A stretch of DNA of 24,502 bases from an uncultured Oscillospiraceae bacterium (GTDB lineage: Bacteria; Bacillota; Clostridia; Oscillospirales; Ruminococcaceae), in NCBI GenBank assembly GCA_910578255.1, contig CAJTQM010000029.1:1-24502 (forward strand), given 5' to 3'. The position numbers and the translations under genes are program-made. The notes beneath the pieces were generated by a model. It made no database searches. It was not told the origin of the DNA and saw only the letters and a list, made by a program, of their open reading frames with translations. Positions within the stretch are counted from its first letter, which is position 1. The number at the start of each line of letters is the position of its first letter. This document shows positions 5,469-12,927 of this stretch, piece by piece.

Positions 5469-7208
5469 TTACCCTATAAGCCGGTATTTTTCAAGTAGTT
5501 TTGCGATTTTTTCTCCTTTTGGCAGCATCAAAACATCATATTTTGCCACCCCCCGCACCAAAAACAGCGCGACGACATACACAACCCCCGCCAGCAGGAT
5601 GGAAAGAAGCGTGGAAACTGTATTTCCCGTCAGTCGGGAAAAAAGCCCATAGCCGGTCCAGGCGGCGGCGCCGCACAGCGCCCCGGCGAACAGGGGCTTG
5701 AGAAAAACCTCGCCAGGGCGGATGGAAATCCCCGCGCTGCGGCACAAAACCGGAATGGAAATGCAGACAATCAGCCCATAGCACAAAAGGGTGCCATAGG
5801 GCGCGCCTTGGATATTGACCGACGGGACCGGCACCAGCACAAAATTCACCGCCAGCTTCAAAAATCCGCCCAAAAGCATCAGCTGAACCGGGACGTTTAC
5901 CTTGCCCACCGCCTGTAGCATACTGTTGGTGGGAGAAGACAGAGCCACAAAGATCGCGGCAATGCCCAGCACCCGCAAAATCGGCGCGGCGATGGGGATC
6001 GAAGCCGGGTCCGCCTTGTAGACCAGCGTTAAAATCGGCTCGGCCAGCGCGCATACCCCAAAGCCGGCGGGAAAAGCGATCAGCGAGGTCACCCGCCAGA
6101 CCGATTCGATGTTGCGGCGCAAAAGGGTCCGGTTGCCGGCGGCCCAGGCGGTGGTCACTGCCGGCAGCGCGCTGACGCCGAAGGTGGTGGTCAAAGCCGG
6201 AATCAGGTGAAACAGGGTGACCGACATATTGTAGGCGCCGAACAGGTAATTGGGGATCTCCTCCTTAGGGGTGCTGGCCGGCAGTACCCCCTGATACATG
6301 GAAAGCAGGACCGCCTCCCCGTTTTCCATGGCGGCCGACAGCCGGTTGGTCAGGGAGCTGACGTCGATGAGGGTGGTGATATTTAACGCCAGCGCCCCCA
6401 GGCAGATGGGAATGGCGATGGCCCAAAGCTCCTTTAAAAGCTGTCCGCTTTTCTGGGCGGGCGCCGCCTGGTCCAGCATCTGCGGGGTGATGCCGTCCCC
6501 CCTTCGGCGGGTGTAGGCCCACAAGAACAGAGAGCCCGCCGCGGTGCTTAACACAATACCCAAAATCGCGCCGGCGGCCCCATAGGGCAGCGCCGCCAGC
6601 TGGGCCTGCTCCGGCGTGGATACCGCTGTGCCGAACACGGTGCCGGCGGTCTCGTATTCCTCCAGCCCCATGCGCACCGCCGCCGAGGCGAACAAAAGGC
6701 CCAGCGCCAGCTTGACCAGCGCCTCGGCCACCTGGGAAAGGGCGGTGGGATACATGTTGCGAAGTCCCTCGTAATAGCCCCGGTAGGAGGAGCTGACGCA
6801 GACGAAAAAGATCGCCGGGGCCATGATGAACACCGCCAAAAAGGCGTTGGGATTTTGGGCCATGCGCACATACGGTCCCGCGCCCAAAAGCATCAGCGCC
6901 GTTCCCAAAAGGCCGCTTAACAAAAACGCCCCGGTGCTCAGCCGCTTAATTTTCCGCACGTCTCGGTAGCGGCCCTTTTGCATATTCTGGGCCACCATCC
7001 GCGCCACGGCCACCGGCATTCCCGCCACCGACAGGGCATACAGGGTGTTGAAAAGGCCGTAGGCCGCGTTAAAATACCCAAAGCCGCTGACCCCGATAAT
7101 CCCTTTCAGGGGCACCTTAAAGAAATATCCGATGATTTTGACGATCATCGTGGCAATCATTAAAATCAGCGCGCCGTGTAAAAAGCTCTGCTTTTGTTTT
7201 GCTGACAA
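5469..7208 (-). CDS. SpoVB/YabM-family polysaccharide flippase (MOP superfamily)
   Basis: A 579-residue integral membrane protein with about 14 hydrophobic segments. It opens SFLHGALILMIATMIVKIIG and then VPLKGIIGVSGFGYFNAAY, typical of SpoVB/MurJ-like exporters of the polysaccharide-transport group. These proteins flip lipid-linked oligosaccharide or peptidoglycan precursors; SpoVB acts in spore cortex formation. The position next to mazG, hup and rqcP matches yabM in B. subtilis and its clostridial counterparts, so a sporulation or cell-envelope role is inferred. The start is TTG (7208-7206) with GGAAG 7 nt upstream. It is probably the first gene of a unit with mazG. SpoVB itself and a close paralogue cannot be told apart here. 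Confidence 0.9.
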   Translation of the reverse strand: MSAKQKQSFLHGALILMIATMIVKIIGYFFKVPLKGIIGVSGFGYFNAAYGLFNTLYALSVAGMPVAVARMVAQNMQKGRYRDVRKIKRLSTGAFLLSGLLGTALMLLGAGPYVRMAQNPNAFLAVFIMAPAIFFVCVSSSYRGYYEGLRNMYPTALSQVAEALVKLALGLLFASAAVRMGLEEYETAGTVFGTAVSTPEQAQLAALPYGAAGAILGIVLSTAAGSLFLWAYTRRRGDGITPQMLDQAAPAQKSGQLLKELWAIAIPICLGALALNITTLIDVSSLTNRLSAAMENGEAVLLSMYQGVLPASTPKEEIPNYLFGAYNMSVTLFHLIPALTTTFGVSALPAVTTAWAAGNRTLLRRNIESVWRVTSLIAFPAGFGVCALAEPILTLVYKADPASIPIAAPILRVLGIAAIFVALSSPTNSMLQAVGKVNVPVQLMLLGGFLKLAVNFVLVPVPSVNIQGAPYGTLLCYGLIVCISIPVLCRSAGISIRPGEVFLKPLFAGALCGAAAWTGYGLFSRLTGNTVSTLLSILLAGVVYVVALFLVRGVAKYDVLMLPKGEKIAKLLEKYRLIG

Positions 7209-7455
7209 AGAAACACTTCCTTTGCTAAAAGTCCGTCCGGATTTAGCCCGCCGCCCCTCTCCCCGGGCTGAATCCGCCTGCGGCCCCTTTGCCCGGCGGG
7301 ACCGGCCGGGCGTTCCTCTTAAAAAATGCTATGCTTTTCCACGCCTCTTTAGACCCGGGGGCGGACAGGCCCTTCTGCCCGGCGGCAAAGACGCTTTTTG
7401 GCATGGCACATCCGCACAGGGGACGTGGCCGCCGGCAAAAGGTCCTTTTTCCCTC
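7209..7455. other. Gene-free divergent region with an imperfect hairpin
   Basis: No supported gene lies between the spoVB-family start and the sdpR promoter. It contains an inverted repeat CGGATTTAGCCCG (7238-7250) with CGGGCTGAATCCG (7264-7276). This is fully paired in plus-strand RNA if one U-G wobble is allowed, and lacks a T tail. No promoter for the flippase gene could be assigned with confidence. Confidence 0.5.
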
Positions 7456-7484
7456 TTGACTTTTGGTTCGCCGTCGTTTATTCT
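7456..7484 (+). promoter_or_regulatory. Sigma-A-type promoter of sdpR-sdpI-CPBP operon
   Basis: TTGACT (7456-7461), 17-bp spacer, TATTCT (7479-7484). The inferred transcription start falls inside the palindrome at 7489-7506, a position suited to repression. Confidence 0.75.
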
Positions 7485-7488
7485 AATG

Positions 7489-7506
7489 TTTAGATGATCA
7501 TCTAAA
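7489..7506. promoter_or_regulatory. Perfect palindromic operator, probably for the ArsR-type regulator
   Basis: TTTAGATGATCATCTAAA is a perfect 18-bp palindrome located 5 bp after the -10 and 25 bp before the sdpR start. ArsR-family autorepressors bind dyads of this kind over the transcription start, so autoregulation by the first gene of the operon is inferred. Confidence 0.75.
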
Positions 7507-7531
7507 TGTCACAAGGAACAAGGAGGGTATC

Positions 7532-7810
7532 ATGGGCATTCAAAAAACCTTCAAAGCCCTTTCCGACAGTACCCGCCGGGAAATTCTGGAACTTTTAAAG
7601 GATGGCGCCGCGCCGGCCGGGGAGATCGCCGCCCATTTTCACATGACCGGCGCCACCATTTCTCACCATCTGGCGGTTTTAAAAGAGGCGGAACTGGTCA
7701 GCGACGAAAAGCGGGGCAAATATATTTACTATGAGTTAAACCTGTCGGTGATCGACGAGATCGTCCGGTGGGTAACGGTCTTTCAAGGAGGAGATTCCAA
7801 TGAAAAATAA
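7532..7810 (+). CDS. sdpR: SdpR-like ArsR-family autorepressor
   Basis: The 92-residue winged-helix protein begins MGIQKTFKALSDSTRREILE, with the recognition region EIAAHFHMTGATISHHLAVL (about residues 31-50), the wing EKRGKYIYYELN and a terminal helix DEIVRWVTVFQ. This is the form of B. subtilis SdpR, which represses sdpRI until the SdpI membrane protein sequesters it on sensing SDP toxin. No metal-binding Cys pair typical of metal-sensing ArsR proteins is seen, which supports the SdpR subgroup. The ribosome binding site is AAGGAGG. It overlaps sdpI by 11 bp. A perfect palindrome covers its transcription start. Confidence 0.88.
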   Translation: MGIQKTFKALSDSTRREILELLKDGAAPAGEIAAHFHMTGATISHHLAVLKEAELVSDEKRGKYIYYELNLSVIDEIVRWVTVFQGGDSNEK

Positions 7811-8474
7811 GCGCGGTATCATCGTCGCCACCTGGATTCTGGCGGTGCTGCCGGTGGTTTTGTGCCTGGCGGCCTTTCCCTTTCTACCGGAGAGGATCCC
7901 CATGCACTGGGATGTAAACGGCACCGTCTCCTATCAGGGCAAGGGAAGTCTTTTTGGGATGGCGGCTCTTTCCCCATTGCTGGCGGCAATGCTTTTCGCC
8001 CTGCCGAAAATCGACCCTAAAAAGAATAACTACTCCCGGTTCTCAAAATATTACAGCTTTTTCGGTATTTTTCTCATGGCCTTTCTGCTGGCCTGCGATC
8101 TGCTGGTTTTATCCGAAAGCTTTTTTCCCGGCCGGATTTCGGTGGGAACAGCCGTTCAGGCGCTGGTGGGGGTTTTGTTTGTGTTCCTTGGCAATATGAT
8201 GCCCAAAATCAAAAGCAATTTCTTTATGGGACTGAAAAACCCCTGGACCCTGTCCTCCCCCGACGTGTGGAACCGGGCCCACCGGCTGGCAGGCGCTTTG
8301 CTGTTTTTAACGGGGCTTGCCGTTCTTCTGACCTGCTTTTGGCTGCCGCCGGCTTTTGCCTTCTGGCTTGTGGGCGGCATGACGGTGCTGACGGTGCTGG
8401 TCCCGACCGTTTTATCCTATGTCTGGTATCAAAGGCTGTCCCGGCAGCCCAATGAAAAGGAGGAAAAATCATGA
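7800..8474 (+). CDS. sdpI: SdpI-family immunity/signalling membrane protein (DUF1648)
   Basis: A 224-residue membrane protein with about six hydrophobic segments. The N-terminal DUF1648-like part carries PFLPERIPMHWDVNGTVSYQ (residues 27-46). The SdpI signature follows: GNMMPKIKSN (131-140), GLKNPWTL (144-151) and VWNRAHRLAG (156-165). In B. subtilis SdpI gives immunity to the SDP cannibalism toxin and relays its presence to SdpR. No sdpABC-like toxin genes are visible here, so it may respond to a toxin made elsewhere. It overlaps sdpR by 11 bp and the CPBP gene by 4 bp (ATGA), indicating tight coupling. The start is set by GGAGG. Confidence 0.9.
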   Translation: MKNKRGIIVATWILAVLPVVLCLAAFPFLPERIPMHWDVNGTVSYQGKGSLFGMAALSPLLAAMLFALPKIDPKKNNYSRFSKYYSFFGIFLMAFLLACDLLVLSESFFPGRISVGTAVQALVGVLFVFLGNMMPKIKSNFFMGLKNPWTLSSPDVWNRAHRLAGALLFLTGLAVLLTCFWLPPAFAFWLVGGMTVLTVLVPTVLSYVWYQRLSRQPNEKEEKS

Positions 8475-9358
8475 AAAAACGCGTCGTCCTGTTTGTGGCC
8501 CTGACCTTTGCCCTCACCTGGGGGCTGGTCTTTTGGCTGATGCTCACCAAAACCCCTTACGGCAGCGTTCTTTGCAAGTCGGTCTTTTCCCTGTGCATGC
8601 TCCTGCCGGCCCTTTGCAGCATCGTAACCCGGCTGATCACCCGGGAGGGCTTTTCCCAGCTGTACCTAAAGCCCCATTTTAAGGGGCACTGGCGGTTTTA
8701 CCTGGCGGGACTGCTGGGCCCCTCGGTGCTCATAGCCCTCGGCGCGGCCGTGTATTTTCTGCTGTTCCCCCGGCAGTTTGACCCGCAGATGACCGCCCTT
8801 TCCCAGACGCTGGCGGCTCAGGGCGCGGCGGACGTCCCGGTGGGGACACTGCTGGCGGGCCAGATTCTTTTCGGCGCGCTGTTCGGCGGCATCGTCAACC
8901 TGCCCTTTGCCCTGGGCGAGGAATTGGGCTGGCGGGGATATTTGTTCCCCCATCTTTGCCAAGACATGTCCCCCAATCGGGCGATTGTGGTTTCCGGCGT
9001 GATCTGGGGGCTGTGGCACGCGCCGATGATCGCCATGGGCCACAATTACGGGGTGGACTATCCCACCGCGCCCTGGGGCGGCATCGGGGCCATGGTGGTT
9101 TTCTGTATCGCCGTGGGCGCCTTTTTAAGCTATCTGACCGTTCGGACCCAAAGCGCTCTGCCCGCCGCTTTAGGCCACGGCGCTTTAAACGCGCTGGCGG
9201 CGGCGCCGGTCTATTTTATGCACCCGGAAAGCTATAACCCCTTTTTAGGCCCGGTTCCGATGGGACTTATCGGCGGCGTGGGGTTTCTGGCCGCCGCCGC
9301 GTTCTGCATGATAAGGCTTGCCAAAACGCCGCCGGTCCAAAAGCCGGACGGACAATAG
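8471..9358 (+). CDS. CPBP family intramembrane metalloprotease (Abi/CAAX-like)
   Basis: A 295-residue membrane protein with about eight hydrophobic segments and all three family motifs. These are EELGWRGYLFPHL with Glu150, Glu151 and Arg155; GVIWGLWHAP with His183; and GHGALNA with His236 and Asn240. Bacterial members are linked to peptide bacteriocin maturation, self-immunity or membrane signalling; the substrate cannot be read from the sequence. Co-translation with SdpI (ATGA overlap, AAGGAGG site) suggests the three genes form one stress or immunity module, with the protease possibly degrading the toxin or shaping the signal. A terminator follows. Confidence 0.9.
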   Translation: MKKRVVLFVALTFALTWGLVFWLMLTKTPYGSVLCKSVFSLCMLLPALCSIVTRLITREGFSQLYLKPHFKGHWRFYLAGLLGPSVLIALGAAVYFLLFPRQFDPQMTALSQTLAAQGAADVPVGTLLAGQILFGALFGGIVNLPFALGEELGWRGYLFPHLCQDMSPNRAIVVSGVIWGLWHAPMIAMGHNYGVDYPTAPWGGIGAMVVFCIAVGAFLSYLTVRTQSALPAALGHGALNALAAAPVYFMHPESYNPFLGPVPMGLIGGVGFLAAAAFCMIRLAKTPPVQKPDGQ

Positions 9359-9368
9359 GCGCGGCCCC

Positions 9369-9407
9369 AAATCCCAGGTGAAGGAAAGTTCCCTTCGCCT
9401 GGGATTT
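9369..9407 (+). terminator. Terminator after the sdpRI-CPBP operon
   Basis: A 16-bp stem (9369-9384 with 9392-9407; one U-G wobble) around CCCAGG/CCTGGG, ending in TTTGCTT. The U tail is short, but the stem is strong and sits 11 bp after the stop. Confidence 0.7.
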
Positions 9408-9499
9408 GCTTAAAAAGGGCGGTGTTTTTTTCGTCAGGGCCAACAAAAAAAGGCGCCTCTTTTTATCGGATTTTTCCGCGGATTTTTTCGGTCAAGTCC

Positions 9500-9528
9500 T
9501 TTACATTTCTACAATTTACCAATATAAT
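9500..9528 (+). promoter_or_regulatory. Promoter of the surface protein gene
   Basis: TTTACA (9500-9505), 17 bp, perfect TATAAT (9523-9528), 31 nt before ATG 9560. It is a strong housekeeping-type promoter in a locally AT-rich stretch. Confidence 0.75.
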
Positions 9529-9559
9529 AGAGGTACCAACTTGAAAACGAGGTGTTTTT

Positions 9560-10689
9560 ATGACAAAAAAAGTAAAAAATGTGCTGGCAGTTTTTGCGGC
9601 GGTTTTGGTCGTCTCGGTAGCGTTTTTTATGTCCGCAAATAGTACCCCCCCCCCGAGGGGTTAGAAGATTTCGGAACCGCAGCGGCGGCGGAAACTAAAA
9701 CTACAGGGAATCCACCTATTGTCCCCAACCATGACCATGTGTGGGGAGATTGGGAAGCCGATGCCGGCGGGAATACCCATACACGTACATGCCAAGTCAG
9801 AGGCTGCAATGAAACAAGTACGCCTGAAGAGCATACTTTTCAGGATGGTATATGCACTGTCTGCGGGGATAAAAAAGAGCCCACCGGCGGCGGTCAGGAC
9901 AACAAGCCCGGTTCGGGGGTGGAAACCGTTACCACAAAGGCTCCAGGTGGTCTCCAGGATCCTACAAACAACCCCACCATAGGCGACGACCAGGACAATG
10001 ATTCGGAGGCGGGTGTGGATTTGAAGAAAGATATAACCGACTCCAATCTTGTCGCAGCTATCCAAGAGCAGATCAAGAAAAAAGAAAACAGCTTCATTGC
10101 AGTTTATTATGACAATTCTTCCAACCCCACGCTTGTTTCCGATATTTTTGCCGCCATTCAAGGCAAGAAGGAGGCATACGTTGTGGCGGGTGACGGCGAA
10201 AGATTAAAGTGGGTCTTTAAAGGAGAATATATTAAAAATCCCAAAGACGTTCATTTAAAGGTTGACATTTCGCCGCTGAAAAGTACAAACAGCGCCAACA
10301 AAAGCAAAATTTCCCGTTTGGTGGGAAATACGCCCACCTGCGTTCTTTCTTTCGCGCACAATGGTGAACTGCCCGGAAAAACAAGGATCCGTGTAGATAT
10401 GGACAGCGTTTTCCCCGGCACAACCAAAAAATATTTTTGGTTGTACCACTTTACGGGAAATGACCTGGACTGCATTGCGGAAAACGTGAGCGTCGACAAC
10501 AAAGGCATTTTGGACTTTTGGATTACCCACAACAGCGATTATGTCATCACCGACCGGAGGATTCCCGTCAACACGTGGGACGATGATGATGACGAAGAGG
10601 ATTCGGAGAGCAGAAACTCCCACCGGTTCGCCGAGGTTCGGCCCAACGATACCGGAAATAAGGAAAATCCCCACACCGGCGGATATTAA
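9560..10689 (+). pseudogene. Secreted surface protein split by a C10 homopolymer (phase-variable or frameshifted)
   Basis: ATG 9560, preceded by GAGGTG, encodes a signal peptide MTKKVKNVLAVFAAVLVVSV continuing through AFFMSANS. The frame then enters ten cytosines (9645-9654) and stops at TAG 9662. The body of the protein is in the -1 frame from 9655 to TAA at 10689. One extra C would give a continuous 376-residue protein. The body opens with a HxHxW...THTRTCxxxxC...CTVCG module (HVWGDWEADAGGNTHTRTCQ and ICTVCGDK) found as a repeat in clostridial surface proteins. A domain of about 180 residues follows that ends THNSDYVITDRRI, also common there. The C terminus is very acidic (DDDDDEEDSES) and ends ENPHTGGY, like an NPxTG sorting motif with no membrane anchor. 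Base composition is more AT-rich than its neighbours. Function unknown. Confidence 0.75.
9645..9654 (+). repeat. Homopolymeric C10 tract
   Basis: Ten consecutive cytosines directly after the signal peptide codons. The tract is the exact point at which the reading frame of the surface protein is lost, and its length decides the frame of everything downstream. Confidence 0.9.
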
Positions 10690-10702
10690 AATCCAGCCCA
10701 CA

Positions 10703-10737
10703 AAAAACAGGCGAGGGACTGTCCCCCGCCTGTTTTT
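10703..10737. terminator. Bidirectional terminator
   Basis: Stem AAAAACAGGCG (10703-10713) with CGCCTGTTTTT (10727-10737), an inner GGGA/TCCC pairing and one A-C mismatch, with T runs on both sides. It separates the surface protein gene (+) from the 3' end of the YhgE-like gene (-). Confidence 0.88.
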
Positions 10738-10745
10738 CTTTGCCG

Positions 10746-12890
10746 TCAGCCCTGCACCGATTCGGTGCGGTAGATAAACTTGACCTGGCCGTCCATCCCG
10801 TCGCTGATGCCGGAGAAGGACCGGTAGTCCCGGGAAAGCTTTGTCATCTCCCGCAGCCGCTCCAGAAGGCCCTCCAGGTCGCCGTCCACCGCGTCAACGA
10901 TCTTCTGCACGGCCTTTTGGTCAAATTCCGCCAGCCCCTCGGAAAGCGCCTTGGCCCCGTCCCGCAGCTGGGTGACCCCGTCGATTAAAGCGGGAACACC
11001 GTCGGCCAACTCGTCGGTTCCCTCCCGCAGCTGGCGGGTTCCGGCGTAGAGTGTCGAAGCGCCCGAGGCAAGCTTGCCCGCGCCGGAGGACAAAGCCGCC
11101 GCGCCGCTTTGGGCGGTGGAAACGCCGCCGGTATACTGGATCAGTCCGGTGTAAAAGGCGTTGTAGCTGTCCAGCTGGGCTTTTAACGAAGCGATGGCCG
11201 ACAGGCCGGCATTCGCCTGATCGATGGCCGAGGAAATCTGGTCTTTTACGTCAGAGGAGCCCATGGCCTGCTGGATCAAAAGGTCCATCTGCTCTCTGGT
11301 TTTCTGGGCGATCATCCCTTCCATCTTGGGATCGGCCATCTGGGCGTCGGTCTGGGCGCCGATGGTTCCTTTCACACCGGGATCCTCCATCTGGGCGTCC
11401 ACCGCAGATTCAATTGCCGCCCGCGTGGCGGAATCAATCGCGCCGGAGGCAACGCCCGCCTCGTACTGCTGGCGGGTCATGCCCTGGCTTGCCAGAACCT
11501 GCTCCAGGACTGTCTCCCGAACCGCCTGGGTCACCTGCCCGGCCACCTGCTGCTGGACCGCTTCGGTCACCGCTTCTTTAATTTCCTCCTGCCGTTCTTC
11601 CACCTGCTGGGTGACCTTATCCAGGGCCGCACCTTCGATCTGGTCCAGCACCTGGTCGGGGCCTGCCGAGGAGATTACGCCGCCTAAAACCTGAGCGTAG
11701 TTTTCCATCGTCAGCTTCGGCAGGTTCAGGCCCGCCGCCGCCAGCTGGGTATCAGCGGTTTGCAAAAGAGCCGCGAATACCTGACGGGCCCCGTCGGTCA
11801 AAGTGCTGCTGTTGGCCGCCAGCTGGTCCAGCCCTTTAGAGAGGGCCGCCGCGCCGGAGGAAAGTTCCCCTGCGCCGTCGGATAGTTCTCCCGCGCCATC
11901 CTCCAGCTTTCCAGCGCCGTTGGACAGTTCATCCACCCCGTCGGCCAGCTGGCCGGATTTATCCAAAAGGGTGCAAAGCCCGTCGTACAGCTGGGAGGAA
12001 CCATCGGTCAACTGCGCCATGGCGTCGGTCAGCTGGGCCAGCAGATCGGTCAGATCCTCCTCGGAATCCACCTCATCCATATCCAGGCGGCTGAACACCT
12101 GATTGGTGGCGATGGTCACGGTATTATCCAGCTTAAAATTTTTCACGTCGGCCTGAATTTCCAAAGAGTCGGGGATCTCCAGCTTTTCTTCGTCCATTTT
12201 TAAATTGTCCCGCAAGCCGGGAAAGGCGATTCCCGCAACGATGGTACGGCTGCCGTCGTTGATCGTCCGGCCGCCGGAAACCTGGACGTTGGAAAAGACC
12301 TCGTTGTCCAAAAGCATTCCGGTCAGCACCGCGAAGGGAACGGCCATCTTTTCCTTTTTGTCATTAATCTCCACCGTTTGAAACTGGTTGTTTTGATAGT
12401 CAAACCGGATGCTCACCCGGCCGCTTTTGCCCGCCAGATTCTGGGGGGAAATTTCCCGGCTGTCCAGCTTATAAGTTACCGAAAGGGTAACCGGCAGTTC
12501 CTTTTGCAGATTTCCCTGGTAGTAAATATCCTCGCCCTGGGCATCCCACACACGCATATCACCTTGATCGGTATACGTCTGGTCGCCTTTGGTGGTTTCA
12601 ACCTCCGTAAGTTCCGACCGGTCCGGGATGGCGGCGCTGCCCATAGAGTTTTTCAGCCAGTCACTGACGATGATTTTCTGTACCTGACCTTGAGCGCCGG
12701 TCAGCACATAGACCGTCTCGTCTTTTACAACGCCCTGAGACTCTTTTTCCTTTGGAGCGGGGGATTTTTCCTGCTGCACCACGGCGGCGGGCTGCCGGAC
12801 GCCGGTCATGGCCCAGGTGGCCCCCGCTCCGCCTAAAAGCATTGCGCCCGAAATCGCCGCCGCGCAGATTTTTTTCACACCGTTTTTCAT
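10746..12890 (-). CDS. YhgE/Pip-like exported coiled-coil protein paired with an MMPL transporter
   Basis: The product is 714 residues from ATG 12890, chosen because AGGAGGAATC lies just upstream; a 40-codon longer frame has no such site. It starts with a signal peptide or membrane anchor, MKNGVKKICAAAISGAMLLG. Residues 50-275 form a beta-rich domain. Two arms built from L-x-DGA-type repeats (residues about 284-370, e.g. GAGELSDGAGELSSG, and about 590-655) flank a long helical middle, giving a hairpin-like, roughly symmetric design. It ends near FIYRTESVQG with no C-terminal membrane segment, unlike classic YhgE. Such proteins are usually encoded next to MMPL/RND exporters, as here (37 bp after the transporter), and probably act outside the membrane as its partner. 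Substrate unknown. Confidence 0.8.
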   Translation of the reverse strand: MKNGVKKICAAAISGAMLLGGAGATWAMTGVRQPAAVVQQEKSPAPKEKESQGVVKDETVYVLTGAQGQVQKIIVSDWLKNSMGSAAIPDRSELTEVETTKGDQTYTDQGDMRVWDAQGEDIYYQGNLQKELPVTLSVTYKLDSREISPQNLAGKSGRVSIRFDYQNNQFQTVEINDKKEKMAVPFAVLTGMLLDNEVFSNVQVSGGRTINDGSRTIVAGIAFPGLRDNLKMDEEKLEIPDSLEIQADVKNFKLDNTVTIATNQVFSRLDMDEVDSEEDLTDLLAQLTDAMAQLTDGSSQLYDGLCTLLDKSGQLADGVDELSNGAGKLEDGAGELSDGAGELSSGAAALSKGLDQLAANSSTLTDGARQVFAALLQTADTQLAAAGLNLPKLTMENYAQVLGGVISSAGPDQVLDQIEGAALDKVTQQVEERQEEIKEAVTEAVQQQVAGQVTQAVRETVLEQVLASQGMTRQQYEAGVASGAIDSATRAAIESAVDAQMEDPGVKGTIGAQTDAQMADPKMEGMIAQKTREQMDLLIQQAMGSSDVKDQISSAIDQANAGLSAIASLKAQLDSYNAFYTGLIQYTGGVSTAQSGAAALSSGAGKLASGASTLYAGTRQLREGTDELADGVPALIDGVTQLRDGAKALSEGLAEFDQKAVQKIVDAVDGDLEGLLERLREMTKLSRDYRSFSGISDGMDGQVKFIYRTESVQG

Positions 12891-12927
12891 GAAAGATTCC
12901 TCCTTGATTGATCTTTTTACCAAAATA

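Noticed and set aside
10900..12020. L-x-DGA repeat region considered as a DNA repeat array or CRISPR
   Set aside because: The periodicity is at the protein level (heptad-like helical repeats) and the DNA units differ, so it is not a DNA repeat array.
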